Source of the DNA: Roseovarius sp.
Lineage (GTDB): Bacteria > Pseudomonadota > Alphaproteobacteria > Rhodobacterales > Rhodobacteraceae
Direction: 5' to 3'
NCBI GenBank assembly: GCA_002720475.1
Contig: PBIL01000005.1
Span: 429,925 to 493,924 of the forward strand
Length of the DNA stretch: 64,000 bases
Positions within the stretch are counted from its first letter, which is position 1, and every line of letters begins with the position of its first letter. The notes beneath the pieces are model-generated. The model worked only from the letters and a program-made list of their open reading frames with translations, did no database searches and was not told where the DNA came from. The position numbers and the translations under genes are program-made. This document shows, in pieces, positions 1 to 8,736 of this stretch.

Positions 1-2
1 CC

Positions 3-515
3 ATCTTCCCCGGCATCCAGGGCGGGCCGCTCATGCATGTGATCGCCGCCAAGGCGGTGGCCTTCGGCGAGGCGCTGCGCCCCGAGTTCAAGGACTATAT
101 CAAGGCGGTCATCGCCAATGCGCAGGCGCTTTCGGACCAGCTCATCAAGGGCGGGCTCGACACCGTGACGCACGGCACCGACACGCATGTGGTGCTGGTC
201 GATCTGCGGCCCAAGGGCGTCAAGGGCAACGCCACCGAGAAGGCTTTGGGACGCGCGCATATCACCTGCAACAAGAACGGCGTGCCCTTCGACCCCGAGA
301 AGCCCACGGTGACGAGCGGCATCCGCCTTGGCAGCCCGGCGGGCACGACGCGCGGCTTCGGCGAGGCCGAGTTCCGCCAGATCGCGGACTGGATCATCGA
401 GGTTGTCGATGGCCTTGCCGCCAATGGCGAGGAGGGCAACGGCGCGGTGGAGGAGAAGGTGCGCGCCGAGGTGGCCGCGCTCTGCGCGCGCTTCCCGCTC
501 TATCCGGGGCTCTGA
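3..515 (+). CDS. glyA: Serine hydroxymethyltransferase, C-terminal part (5' end outside window)
   Basis: PLP enzyme that interconverts serine and glycine with tetrahydrofolate, feeding one-carbon metabolism in the cytoplasm. The frame is open from the first bases and gives 170 residues. It starts with [10 protein letters not shown], which in this family lies just after the PLP lysine, and ends with the conserved [27 protein letters not shown] and LYPGL segments. About 250 N-terminal residues are missing to the left. It converges on crtC with a 15-bp gap and is a housekeeping gene, so it probably marks the edge of the photosynthesis gene cluster. Confidence 0.95.
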   Translation: MFPGIQGGPLMHVIAAKAVAFGEALRPEFKDYIKAVIANAQALSDQLIKGGLDTVTHGTDTHVVLVDLRPKGVKGNATEKALGRAHITCNKNGVPFDPEKPTVTSGIRLGSPAGTTRGFGEAEFRQIADWIIEVVDGLAANGEEGNGAVEEKVRAEVAALCARFPLYPGL

Positions 516-530
516 GGGGGCGCGGGCGGA

Positions 531-1439
531 TCAGAACCGCCAGCGCGCCCGGCGCGGCACCCGCACCGCGAGCATCGGCTTGAGCAGGGGGGAGCGGAAG
601 CGGTCGAGGTCGAGCGCCTCGTGAACGCCCACGCTCTCCTCCCCCTCGATCACCGTGCGCACCGCGGAGCGGCAGTAGAACGGCGCATCGAGCATCGGCT
701 TGACCTGCCGGGGCGTGTGGCCCGGATCGGCGCGCGTCTCGCGCGCCACGGCCCAGAGGCTCCGGGCCATTCGTGCCTTGGGGGGCAGGGGGATCGTTTG
801 GGCCCGCCCCTCCGCGTCGAAATGCATACCGAGCGCCAGGGTGCTGCCGTCGCGCCGCGTGGCGTCGTAGAAACAGGTGCTGCCGCCCGCGCGCGGAAAG
901 CGGCCCCAGGTCCAGCGGCTGAAATCCGCCTCGAGCGCGCGGGTGCCGAAATTGGCGTCGAAATAGCCATGCCCGCGCCATTGCCAGCCCGGCGCTTCCA
1001 GATCGACCTCGATTTCGGAGGTGGGCGCGAAGGGCCGCCAGACATGCGCCCCGTCATCCGTCAGCGCCACCTCGACGCCGGTCAGGGCGGCCGGGGTGAG
1101 GGTCACGCGCCCGCGCACACGGCTCACGAGCGGCGGCGCGCCCCATTCCTCTATCTCGACGATGAGCCGCCCGTCCTGCCAGCGCATCGACGAAGGGCCC
1201 ACGGTCAGCCGGTCCGCGCTCTGGCGCAGTGCATCCGCGCCCCGGTCGGTCATGGTGAATCTCCCGCCGGGGCCATAGGTGGCGACGTTGATGCAGCAGT
1301 GATTGGCGGGGTTCGTGCGCCCCGACCAGGCATACCAGGGCGAGAAGACCGAGCCGATGAAGCCTATGATCGAGATCGCGCGGGCACCGTCCTCGCTGAT
1401 CCCGTCGAGATACCACCAGGCATAGCCGTCGGGCGGCAC
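531..1439 (-). CDS. crtC: Carotenoid 1,2-hydratase (hydroxyneurosporene synthase) CrtC
   Basis: Adds water across the terminal C-1,2 double bond of neurosporene-type carotenoids, the first step from neurosporene toward spheroidene in the intracytoplasmic membrane. The family blocks GYAWWYLDG, FIGSVFSPWYAW, NHCCINVATYGPGGR and FDANFGTRALE are present. The frame stays open far upstream into crtD, but the only ATG codons there are far from the first family block. The best start is GTG at 1439, just before PPDGYAWWY, giving 302 residues against roughly 280-300 expected. It overlaps the 3' end of crtD by about 76 bp, so the two are co-transcribed. The exact start is inferred. Confidence 0.88.
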   Translation of the reverse strand: MPPDGYAWWYLDGISEDGARAISIIGFIGSVFSPWYAWSGRTNPANHCCINVATYGPGGRFTMTDRGADALRQSADRLTVGPSSMRWQDGRLIVEIEEWGAPPLVSRVRGRVTLTPAALTGVEVALTDDGAHVWRPFAPTSEIEVDLEAPGWQWRGHGYFDANFGTRALEADFSRWTWGRFPRAGGSTCFYDATRRDGSTLALGMHFDAEGRAQTIPLPPKARMARSLWAVARETRADPGHTPRQVKPMLDAPFYCRSAVRTVIEGEESVGVHEALDLDRFRSPLLKPMLAVRVPRRARWRF

Positions 1440-2929
1440 GTCGATGTCGAAATTCGGTCGCGCATGATCGCCTCGGCCACGTGCCGACCGGAGAGCGCCG
1501 CCATCGGCACCCCCGCCCCCGGATGCGTTCCGCCCCCCGCCAGGTAGAGCCCCCGGATCCCCGTCCGCGCCTTCGGGCGGCGCAGCGCCGCCAGCGCCCC
1601 GTGCGGGCTCTGCCCGTAGAGCGCACCTTTCGAGGCCGGGAAGAGATCCGCGAATCCCGCCGGCGTGGTCAGCGCCGCCCGCGTCGGTTCGGGAGAGAAG
1701 GTCAGGCCGAAGCGGGCCAGCGTCTCGAAACATCTCGGATGGCATTGGTCGGTCTCCTCGGGGAGGGCGTGATCGGGGCGCGCGGGCGCATTGGCGATGA
1801 TCTCGAAGCGTTCCGGATCGGGCGGGACGGCCCCCATCCCGCGATCCATGGCGCAGACATAAAGGGTCGGATCGGGCATGGTTTTGCCGCGCATGAGGGC
1901 GGCGAATTCGGGGGCGGGATCGGCGCGGAAGAAGACGTTGTGATGGGCGAGGTCAGGGCCCTCGGCGCGCGCCGCAAAGGCCCAGACCTCGGCCGAGAGG
2001 CTGCGGGGGGTGTGCAGCGTGACGGCCGCGACACGGGCGCAATCGGGGCCGAGCGCGCCGGTGGCGAGCGCCCTTGGATCGCCGTTGAAGAGCACGCGCG
2101 CGCAAGGGATCCGGCGGCCATCGGCAAGGATGACGGCGCGCACCGCGCCGCCCGTGGCCTCGATCTGCGCCACATGGGCGCGCGTTTCGATCACCGCGCC
2201 CTTGCGCCGGGCGAGGTCGGCCAGCGCCGCGGCCAGCCGGTGCATCCCGCCCTCGACCGCCCAGACCCCGGCCGCCTCGGCGCGCCAGATCAGCGCCAGC
2301 AGCGCGGGCACACCCTCGGGCGTGCCGCCGACATAGGTGGCGTAGCGCCCGAAAAGCTGGGCGAGGCGGGGATCGTCGAAGCTGTCGCGCAGCAGATCCG
2401 CGAGCGATCTGAGCGGGGCCATCTGGCGCAGGAGATGCGGGCGCGCGGCGACATGGGCGACAAGGCGCATCAGGCGCGGCTCGGGCGCGCGCATCATCGG
2501 CGCGTCGAACCCGTCAAAAAGCGCGCGCGCGCGGGTATCGAAGGCGCGGAACTGATCGGCGGCGCGCGCTCCGGCAAACTCGGCGATGGCCTGCGCGTTG
2601 CGGCGGCTGTCGTCAAAGAGGTCAAGCCGGCTGCCATCGGGCCAGAAATGCCGCGCCAGCAGCGGCTGGCGGACAAGGCGGATATGATCCTCCAGCCGCT
2701 CGCCGCAATCGGCAAAGAGAGCGTCGAACACGCCGCGCAGCGTGAGCACGGTCGGCCCCGCCGCGACGGGACCGGCGGGCGAGGGCAGGGCGCGCATCTT
2801 GCCGCCCACATGGTCGTGACGTTCCAGCAGCGTGACGGCGTGGCCCGCATGGGCGAGCCGCGCGGCGGCCGCGAGCCCCGCGACCCCCGCCCCGATGATC
2901 ACGGTCTGATCCGGTGTCCCGGCTGTCAT
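1364..2929 (-). CDS. crtD: Hydroxyneurosporene desaturase (methoxyneurosporene dehydrogenase) CrtD
   Basis: FAD-dependent desaturase of the CrtI/CrtD family that introduces the C-3,4 double bond into hydroxy- or methoxyneurosporene. The N-terminus carries the dinucleotide-binding motif GAGVAG (residues 13-18) within VIIGAGVAGLAAAARLAHAG. The C-terminal family motif LYLAGGGTHPGAGVPMAALS lies shortly before the end. At 521 residues it is slightly longer than relatives because the 3' end runs on as a low-complexity tail over the start of crtC. It is divergent from crtE with a 94-bp shared regulatory region, and is the first gene of crtDC. Confidence 0.93.
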   Translation of the reverse strand: MTAGTPDQTVIIGAGVAGLAAAARLAHAGHAVTLLERHDHVGGKMRALPSPAGPVAAGPTVLTLRGVFDALFADCGERLEDHIRLVRQPLLARHFWPDGSRLDLFDDSRRNAQAIAEFAGARAADQFRAFDTRARALFDGFDAPMMRAPEPRLMRLVAHVAARPHLLRQMAPLRSLADLLRDSFDDPRLAQLFGRYATYVGGTPEGVPALLALIWRAEAAGVWAVEGGMHRLAAALADLARRKGAVIETRAHVAQIEATGGAVRAVILADGRRIPCARVLFNGDPRALATGALGPDCARVAAVTLHTPRSLSAEVWAFAARAEGPDLAHHNVFFRADPAPEFAALMRGKTMPDPTLYVCAMDRGMGAVPPDPERFEIIANAPARPDHALPEETDQCHPRCFETLARFGLTFSPEPTRAALTTPAGFADLFPASKGALYGQSPHGALAALRRPKARTGIRGLYLAGGGTHPGAGVPMAALSGRHVAEAIMRDRISTSTCRPTAMPGGISTGSARTVPARSRS

Positions 2930-2958
2930 GGCAGGATTGTTGACTCCGGGCGACGATA

Positions 2959-3001
2959 TGTCCAGTATGATTTACATATTGGATGTCATTATGACGTGAC
3001 A
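2959..3001. promoter_or_regulatory. Tandem PpsR/CrtJ-type operators in the crtD-crtE gap
   Basis: Two perfect copies of the TGT-N12-ACA palindrome lie side by side: TGTCCAGTATGATTTACA at 2959-2976 and TGTCATTATGACGTGACA at 2984-3001, with 7 bp between them. In Rhodobacter this is the binding motif of the aerobic, light-responsive repressor PpsR/CrtJ, which binds such pairs cooperatively. The pair sits between divergent crtD and crtE, so one repressor could control both directions. The motif is seen directly; repressor identity is inferred because no ppsR lies in the window. Confidence 0.85.
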
Positions 3002-3023
3002 TAAGCGGAACGGGAGGCCCGAC

Positions 3024-3893
3024 ATGCAGCTTTCGCACCGGATCGAGAGGGCCATCGGCGCGGCGCTTGCCCGCGCAGGCAGCGCACCCGCCCCCGGCAA
3101 GCTGGCCGCTGCGCTAAGCCATGCGGTCCTGCCGGGCGGCGCGCGGATCCGGCCCACGATCCTTCTGTCGGTGGCCGCGGCCTGCGGCGACGACCGCCCG
3201 GCGCTCTCGGATGCGGCGGCGGCGGCGCTGGAACTCATCCATTGCGCGAGCCTCGTGCATGACGATCTGCCCTGTTTCGACGATGCGGATACGCGGCGCG
3301 GCAAGCCCTCGGTGCATCGCGCCTTTTCCCAGCCGCTGGCGGTGCTGGCGGGCGACAGCCTGATCGTGCTGGCCTTCGAGACGCTCGCGCGCGCGGGCGA
3401 GGAGGAGGCCGGGCGCGCGCTGCGGCTGACGTCCGCCCTGGCACGGCGCACGGGCATGCCGGGCGGGATCTGCGCGGGGCAGGGATGGGAGAGCGAGGCC
3501 AAGGTGGACCTCGCCGCCTATCACCGGGCCAAGACCGGCGCGCTCTTTGTTGCGGCCACGCAGATGGGGGCCATCGCGGCGGGGCATGAGCCCGAGCCCT
3601 GGCACGATCTGGGCGCGCTCATCGGCGAGGCGTTCCAGGTCGCCGACGATCTGCGCGACGCGGTGATGGATGCCGGGACCCTGGGCAAGCCGGTCGGGCA
3701 GGACGACCTGCACGGGCGGCCCAATGCGGTGACGCAGCTTGGCGTCAAGGGGGCCGTGTCGCGGCTGTCGGACATTCTTGCCGGTGCCATCGCCTCGATC
3801 CCGTCCTGTCCGGGCGAGGCGGCGCTGGCGCAGATGGTGCGGCGTCAGGCCGAGCGGATCATGCCCCGGGTGCCCGCACGGCGCCTGGCATGA
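3024..3893 (+). CDS. crtE: Geranylgeranyl diphosphate synthase CrtE
   Basis: Trans-prenyltransferase that condenses isopentenyl diphosphate onto allylic diphosphates to make the C20 precursor of carotenoids and of the bacteriochlorophyll tail. The first Asp-rich motif is HDDLPCFDDADTRRGKPSVH with its acidic core at residues 80-87; the second is DDLRD at about 208-212, slightly different from the usual DDxxD. At 289 residues it has normal family length. An AGGxGG-like ribosome site (gggagg) precedes the ATG. It heads the crtEF-bchCXYZ-puf run and overlaps crtF by 4 bp (ATGA). Confidence 0.95.
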   Translation: MQLSHRIERAIGAALARAGSAPAPGKLAAALSHAVLPGGARIRPTILLSVAAACGDDRPALSDAAAAALELIHCASLVHDDLPCFDDADTRRGKPSVHRAFSQPLAVLAGDSLIVLAFETLARAGEEEAGRALRLTSALARRTGMPGGICAGQGWESEAKVDLAAYHRAKTGALFVAATQMGAIAAGHEPEPWHDLGALIGEAFQVADDLRDAVMDAGTLGKPVGQDDLHGRPNAVTQLGVKGAVSRLSDILAGAIASIPSCPGEAALAQMVRRQAERIMPRVPARRLA

Positions 3894-5038
3894 CGGCGGT
3901 GGCCGAGCCGCCTGCCGGGCGGGGCGGCGGGCTGCGGGGCTGGATCCTGCGGCTGCTGGCGCGGCCCGAGGTCCAGGCGCGGGCGGCACGCCTGCCCTTC
4001 GGGCGTGGGATGGCGCGGCGCGAGGGCGCGGAAATCTTCGATATATTGCAGGGGTTCGTGAAATCCCAGGTGCTGCTTGCGCTGGTCGAGACCGGCGCTT
4101 TGCGCGCGCTGCTCGACGGGCCGCGCGCCCCTGAGGACCTGGCGCGCGCGGCGGAGATGCCCGCGCCCCGCATGGCCGCGCTGCTTCAGGGTGGGGCGGC
4201 GCTTGATCTGCTCAAGCGGCGGCGCGACGGGCGGTTTGCGCTGTCGCGGCGCGGTGCGGTGATCCTCGGCGTGCCGGGGCTCGAGGCGATGATCCTGCAC
4301 AACCGCGCCTTCTATGCCGACATGGCCGATCCGGTCGCGCTTCTGCGGGGCGAGACCGAGACCGAGCTGGCGCGATTCTGGCCCTATGTCTTCGGGCAGG
4401 CGGGGGAGGTCGCGCCGGACGTGGCCGCGCGCTATTCCGAACTGATGGCGCAGAGCCAGCGGCTGGTGGCCGAGGACGTGTTGCGCGTGGTTCGGCTCTC
4501 CGATGCGCGGGTGCTGATGGATGTGGGCGGCGGCACGGGCACCTTTGTCGCCGCCGCGCTGCGGGCGCACCCGCAACTCAGGGCAATGCTCGTTGACCTG
4601 CCCGAGGTCCTCGGTGCGGCGCGTCCGCGTCTTGCCGCGGCCGGACTGACGGGGCGCGTGACGCTCTGCCCGATGAGTTTCCGCGAGGCGGGCCTGCCCG
4701 AGGGGGCCGATACCGTGAGCCTTGTGCGCGTGCTCTACGATCACACGGACGAGACGGTGCGCGCGCTGCTGACAAATGTCCATCGCAGGCTGCCGCCCGG
4801 CGGGCGGCTCATCGTGGCCGAGCCGATGGCGGGCGGCGCGCGGCCCGAGCCGGCGGGCGATCTCTATTTCGCCTTCTACACCATGGCCATGGGCACCGGC
4901 CGCGCGCGCTCGGCCGCCGAGATCGGTGCGCTTTGCGCAGAGGCCGGATTCGATCTGCGCCAAAGCCCGCGCGCGGCGCGGCCCTACGTGACCAGTGTTC
5001 TCGTTTGCGAGAAGCCCGCCGTCGGGCGGGGCGGTTGA
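3890..5038 (+). CDS. crtF: Demethylspheroidene (hydroxyneurosporene) O-methyltransferase CrtF
   Basis: SAM-dependent methyltransferase that methylates the 1-hydroxyl of demethylspheroidene or hydroxyneurosporene. The class I SAM motif is DVGGGTGTF at residues 211-219, followed by the acidic residue of the next strand in MLVDLPEV. An N-terminal helical dimerisation region is typical of plant-like O-methyltransferases. The ATG lies inside the crtE stop (ATGA), so translation is coupled. The product has 382 residues, normal for CrtF. Together with CrtC and CrtD it defines a spheroidene-type pathway; the earlier genes crtB and crtI are not in this window. Confidence 0.94.
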   Translation: MTAVAEPPAGRGGGLRGWILRLLARPEVQARAARLPFGRGMARREGAEIFDILQGFVKSQVLLALVETGALRALLDGPRAPEDLARAAEMPAPRMAALLQGGAALDLLKRRRDGRFALSRRGAVILGVPGLEAMILHNRAFYADMADPVALLRGETETELARFWPYVFGQAGEVAPDVAARYSELMAQSQRLVAEDVLRVVRLSDARVLMDVGGGTGTFVAAALRAHPQLRAMLVDLPEVLGAARPRLAAAGLTGRVTLCPMSFREAGLPEGADTVSLVRVLYDHTDETVRALLTNVHRRLPPGGRLIVAEPMAGGARPEPAGDLYFAFYTMAMGTGRARSAAEIGALCAEAGFDLRQSPRAARPYVTSVLVCEKPAVGRGG

Positions 5039-5047
5039 CGGGCGAAC

Positions 5048-5091
5048 TGTAAACAACGCTTGACACATATATGTGTCCCATTAAGATGACA
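5048..5091 (+). promoter_or_regulatory. Tandem PpsR/CrtJ-type operators and promoter of bchC
   Basis: Two perfect TGT-N12-ACA palindromes, TGTAAACAACGCTTGACA (5048-5065) and TGTCCCATTAAGATGACA (5074-5091), are separated by 8 bp. The first contains a consensus -35 hexamer TTGACA (5060-5065), and a -10-like TAAGAT follows 16 bp later (5082-5087), inside the second operator. A repressor bound here would cover the whole promoter. This is the arrangement known at bchC promoters of Rhodobacter. The bchC ATG lies 64 bp downstream of the second site. Confidence 0.87.
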
Positions 5092-5155
5092 AGAGGGACA
5101 TCCGCCATCCCGCCGCGCCCGTGGCGCGGCACCCGGCACCGAGGAGGGGGCCACC

Positions 5156-6097
5156 ATGGAAACCCGCGCCATATGCCTGAAGGGTCCCGAGGATCTGAGC
5201 GTGGACCGGCTGCCGCTCAAGGCACCGGGGGCGGGCGATCTCGTGGTGGACATCGCCCATTCGGGGATCTCGACCGGCACCGAAAAGCTGTTCTGGTCCG
5301 GGCAGATGCCGCCCTTTCCGGGGATGGGCTATCCGCTGGTGCCGGGCTACGAGGCCGCAGGCGAAGTGGTCGAGGCGGACCCGGCCACGGGCTTTCGCGC
5401 GGGCGATCATGTTTTTGTCCCGGGCGCGGACTGTTTCGAGGGGGCGCACGGGCTTTTCGGCGGGGCTGCCGCGCGGCTGGTGAGTCGCGCGGAGCGTGTC
5501 GTGCGCATCGACGCGGGCCACGGCCCGGAGGGCGCGCTCCTGGCGCTGGCGGCTACGGCGCGCCACGCAATGGCCGGGCTCGACAAGGCGATGCCCGATC
5601 TCATCGTCGGGCACGGGGTTCTCGGTCGGCTTCTCGCGCGGCTGGCGATCGCGGCGGGCGCGCCCGCACCGGTCGTGTGGGAGGCCGCGCCGGGCAGGGG
5701 CGGCGGGGCCGTGGGATACACGGTGATCGCGCCCGAGGACGATCCGCGCCGCGACTACCGCGCGATCTACGATGCCTCGGGCAATGCCGCGATCCTCGAT
5801 GACCTGATCGGACGGCTGGCCAAGGGCGGCGAGATCGTTCTGGCGGGGTTCTATCCGAAGGGCCTGAGCTTTGCCTTTCCGCCGGCCTTCATGCGCGAGG
5901 CGCGGCTGCGGGTGGCGGCGGAATGGACGCGGGGCGATCTGGTCGCCGTGCGCGACCTGGTGGAGAGCGGCGCGCTGTCGCTGTCGGGCCTCGTCCCCCA
6001 TCAGGCGCGGGCCGCCGATGCACCCGCCGCCTATCGCACGGCTTTCGGCGATCCCGATTGCCTCAAGATGATCCTCAACTGGAAGGACGCAGCGTGA
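5156..6097 (+). CDS. bchC: Bacteriochlorophyllide a dehydrogenase BchC
   Basis: Oxidises the 3-hydroxyethyl group of 3-hydroxyethyl bacteriochlorophyllide a to the acetyl group, a late step of bacteriochlorophyll a synthesis. It is a zinc-free member of the medium-chain dehydrogenase superfamily. Family landmarks include [20 protein letters not shown] near residue 40 and the [15 protein letters not shown] block. The length is 313 residues. A strong ribosome site (gaggaggggg) precedes the ATG. It is preceded by the tandem repressor sites and overlaps bchX by 4 bp (GTGA). Confidence 0.95.
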   Translation: METRAICLKGPEDLSVDRLPLKAPGAGDLVVDIAHSGISTGTEKLFWSGQMPPFPGMGYPLVPGYEAAGEVVEADPATGFRAGDHVFVPGADCFEGAHGLFGGAAARLVSRAERVVRIDAGHGPEGALLALAATARHAMAGLDKAMPDLIVGHGVLGRLLARLAIAAGAPAPVVWEAAPGRGGGAVGYTVIAPEDDPRRDYRAIYDASGNAAILDDLIGRLAKGGEIVLAGFYPKGLSFAFPPAFMREARLRVAAEWTRGDLVAVRDLVESGALSLSGLVPHQARAADAPAAYRTAFGDPDCLKMILNWKDAA

Positions 6098-7098
6098 AGG
6101 ACGACGTGCCCGATCTCAAGCAGTTCGACAAGCGGTTGCGTGACGAGGCGGCCCAGGAGCCGACGCTCGAGATCCCGCACGATCCGCCCTCGAAGAAGAC
6201 GCAGATCATCGCGATCTACGGCAAGGGGGGCATCGGCAAGAGCTTCACCCTGGCCAATCTCAGCCACATGATGGCCGAGCAGGGCAAGCGTGTGCTGCTC
6301 ATCGGCTGCGACCCGAAATCCGACACCACCTCGCTTCTGTTCGGCGGCAAGGCCTGCCCGACGATCATCGAAACCTCGACCAGGAAGAACCTCGCCGGGG
6401 AGCCGGTGAAGATCGGCGACGTGTGTTTCAAGCGCGGCGGCGTCTTTGCCATGGAGCTGGGCGGCCCGGAAGTGGGCCGCGGCTGTGGCGGGCGCGGCAT
6501 CATCCACGGGTTCGAGCTGCTGGAGAAGCTCGGCTTTCACGACTGGGATTTCGATTACGTGCTGCTGGATTTCCTGGGTGACGTGGTCTGCGGCGGCTTT
6601 GGCCTGCCGATCGCGCGGGACATGGCGCAGAAGGTCATCCTGGTGGCCTCGAACGATCTGCAATCGCTTTACGTGGCCAACAACGTCTGCTCGGCGGTGG
6701 AGTATTTCCGCAAGCTGGGCGGCAACGTGGGCGTCGCGGGCCTTGTGATCAACAAGGACGATCATTCCGGCGAGGCGCAGGCCTTTGCTGCGGCGGTGGA
6801 TATCCCGGTTCTGGCCGCGATCCCGCAGGATGACGACCTGCGCAAGAAATCCGCCAATTACCAGATCGTCGGAACGATGCAGAGCCAGTGGGGCGATCTC
6901 TTCGCGGGACTGGCCGAGGCGGTCGCGCTCGCACCCCCCGTCCGGCCCCGCCCGCTCGATCAGGACGGGTTGCTGGGCCTCTTCGACGGCTCGGACACCG
7001 GCGCGGGCGTGACGCTCGAGCCTGCGACCGATGCCGACATGCGCGGCAAACACGCCAAGCCCAAGCCGAGCCTGGAGGTGATCTATGACGATGCGTGA
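6094..7098 (+). CDS. bchX: Chlorophyllide a reductase, iron protein subunit BchX
   Basis: NifH-like ATP-dependent reductase that passes electrons to BchYZ for reduction of ring B of chlorophyllide a. The P-loop GKGGIGKS is at residues 43-50, followed by [13 protein letters not shown]. The two cysteines that would bridge the dimer's [4Fe-4S] cluster are Cys131 in GRGCGGRG and Cys166 in GDVVCGGFG. The start is GTG at 6094, overlapping the bchC stop and preceded by a GGAAGG ribosome site; longer frames upstream are only read-through of another frame. The length of 334 residues matches the family. Confidence 0.95.
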   Translation: MKDDVPDLKQFDKRLRDEAAQEPTLEIPHDPPSKKTQIIAIYGKGGIGKSFTLANLSHMMAEQGKRVLLIGCDPKSDTTSLLFGGKACPTIIETSTRKNLAGEPVKIGDVCFKRGGVFAMELGGPEVGRGCGGRGIIHGFELLEKLGFHDWDFDYVLLDFLGDVVCGGFGLPIARDMAQKVILVASNDLQSLYVANNVCSAVEYFRKLGGNVGVAGLVINKDDHSGEAQAFAAAVDIPVLAAIPQDDDLRKKSANYQIVGTMQSQWGDLFAGLAEAVALAPPVRPRPLDQDGLLGLFDGSDTGAGVTLEPATDADMRGKHAKPKPSLEVIYDDA

Positions 7099-7240
7099 TC
7101 CCTCTGCGCCGCGCGAGACGCTGGCCGAGGTGCAGCGGATGCTGGCGCGCGCGCGCCCTGACCAGATCGAACGTCTGATGGCCGACATCATGGCCCTGGA
7201 CACGCGGCGCGACGAGTCCCCCGAAAGGCGGGCATCATGA
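7085..7240 (+). CDS. Small ORF between bchX and bchY, unknown function (51 aa)
   Basis: A 51-codon frame starts [19 protein letters not shown] and ends [17 protein letters not shown] ribosome site (7074-7078) lies 6 bp before the ATG, and the stop overlaps the bchY ATG (ATGA). Its start lies inside the 3' end of bchX. The middle (about residues 10-40) looks like one or two amphipathic helices with regularly spaced Leu, Ile and Met, and both ends are charged. There is no signal peptide, membrane segment or cysteine. I do not recognise a family. A role linked to BchXYZ translation or assembly is only a guess from position. Confidence 0.6.
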   Translation: MTMRDPSAPRETLAEVQRMLARARPDQIERLMADIMALDTRRDESPERRAS

Positions 7241-8736
7241 GCGCGCCGGACCTTCCTCCCGTTGCCGCTGGTGGCTGTCACGCCCGGGACGAGATGACCC
7301 AGGCCGCGCGCAAGGCGGGGGTGTCGGAGCTGCTCGACCGCTATGCAGCCGACTATCCGCAGGGGCCGCATGACAAGCCGCAAAGCATGTGCCCGGCCTT
7401 CGGCAGCCTGCGCGTCGGGCTGCGGATGAAGCGGGTTGCGACGGTGCTCTCGGGCTCGGCCTGCTGCGTCTACGGGCTGACCTTCGTGAGCCATTTCTAC
7501 GGCGCGCGGCGCTCGGTCGGCTATGTGCCGTTCAATTCCGAGAGCCTTGTCACGGGCAAGCTCTTCGAGGATATCCGCGACGCGGTGCACGAGCTGGCGG
7601 ACCCGGACCGCTATGACGCGGTGGTGGTGACGAATCTCTGCGTGCCGACGGCCTCGGGCGTGCCGCTGCGGCTTTTGCCAAGCGAAATCAACGGTGTGCG
7701 CATCGTCGGAATCGACGTGCCGGGATTCGGTGTGCCGACCCATGCCGAGGCCAAGGACGTTCTGGCGGGCGCGATGCTGAATTATGCCCGCAAGGAGGCC
7801 GAGGCGGGGCCGGTGGCAGCCCCCGAGGGCGGCGTGTCGGACCGCCCCACGGTCACGCTTCTGGGCGAGATGTTCCCGGCCGATCCGATGATCATCGGGC
7901 AGATGCTGGCGCCGATGGGTCTTGCCGCCGGGCCGGTGGTGCCCTGCCGCGAGTGGCGCGAGCTTTATGCCGCGCTCGATTGCGGGGCGGTTGCAGCGAT
8001 CCATCCGTTCTACACGGCCGCGGTGCGCGAGTTCGAGGCGGCAGGCCGGCCCGTGCTGGGCAGCGCGCCGGTGGGCCATGCCGGCACGGCGGCCTGGCTT
8101 GCCGCGATCGGCGAGGCGTTCGGGCTGAGCGCCGAGGCGGTGGCGGCGGCGCAGAACGCCGTGCTGCCCGCGATCCGGGGGGCGCTGGCGGCGTCGCCGG
8201 TCGCGGGGCGGATCACCGTTTCGGGCTACGAGGGCAGCGAGCTTCTGGTGGCGCGGCTCCTGATCGAGAGCGGGGCGGAGGTGCCCTATGTGGGCACCGC
8301 CTGCGCGAAATCGCCCTGGTCGGCGGCGGATGCCGAGTGGCTCGAGGCGCATGGCGCGCGGGGGAAGTTCCGCTCCTCGCTCGAGGATGACTGCGCGGCG
8401 ATGGAGGGGCTGGAGCCCGACCTGGCCATCGGCACGACACCGGTCGTGCAGAAGGCCAAGGAGCGCGGCACGCCGAGCCTCTATTTCACCAACCTCATCT
8501 CGGCGCGGCCGCTGATGGGGCCGGCTGGCGCGGGCAGCCTTGCCACGGTGGTCAATGCCGCCATGGGCAACCGCGCGCGCATGGGCAAGATGCGCGCCTT
8601 CTTCGAGGGGGTGGGCACCGGCGACACGGCGGGCATCTGGGAAGGCGCGCCGAACATCCGCGAGGATTACCGCGCGACCAACCTCAAGAAGCTGGAGAAG
8701 AAGGCCCGCGCGGCCAAGGCGGAGGAGATGATCTGA
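7237..8736 (+). CDS. bchY: Chlorophyllide a reductase subunit BchY
   Basis: NifD-like subunit of the catalytic BchYZ component that reduces the C7=C8 bond of chlorophyllide a. Cysteines expected to hold the interfacial [4Fe-4S] cluster are Cys52 in [13 protein letters not shown], the Cys76/77 pair in [13 protein letters not shown], and Cys135 in [12 protein letters not shown]. The family block [20 protein letters not shown] is present. The length of 499 residues is normal. The ATG overlaps the stop of the small upstream ORF, and bchZ starts within its stop (TGATG), so all are translationally coupled. Confidence 0.95.
   Translation: MSAPDLPPVAAGGCHARDEMTQAARKAGVSELLDRYAADYPQGPHDKPQSMCPAFGSLRVGLRMKRVATVLSGSACCVYGLTFVSHFYGARRSVGYVPFNSESLVTGKLFEDIRDAVHELADPDRYDAVVVTNLCVPTASGVPLRLLPSEINGVRIVGIDVPGFGVPTHAEAKDVLAGAMLNYARKEAEAGPVAAPEGGVSDRPTVTLLGEMFPADPMIIGQMLAPMGLAAGPVVPCREWRELYAALDCGAVAAIHPFYTAAVREFEAAGRPVLGSAPVGHAGTAAWLAAIGEAFGLSAEAVAAAQNAVLPAIRGALAASPVAGRITVSGYEGSELLVARLLIESGAEVPYVGTACAKSPWSAADAEWLEAHGARGKFRSSLEDDCAAMEGLEPDLAIGTTPVVQKAKERGTPSLYFTNLISARPLMGPAGAGSLATVVNAAMGNRARMGKMRAFFEGVGTGDTAGIWEGAPNIREDYRATNLKKLEKKARAAKAEEMI

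Noticed and set aside
1481-3004. A 507-codon plus-strand frame opposite crtD
   Set aside because: It is a shadow of crtD; the crtD protein has full family motifs on the other strand.
6031-8352. A 773-codon minus-strand frame opposite bchX-bchY
   Set aside because: Composition is His/Arg/Ala-rich without any domain, and it mirrors well-identified bch genes.
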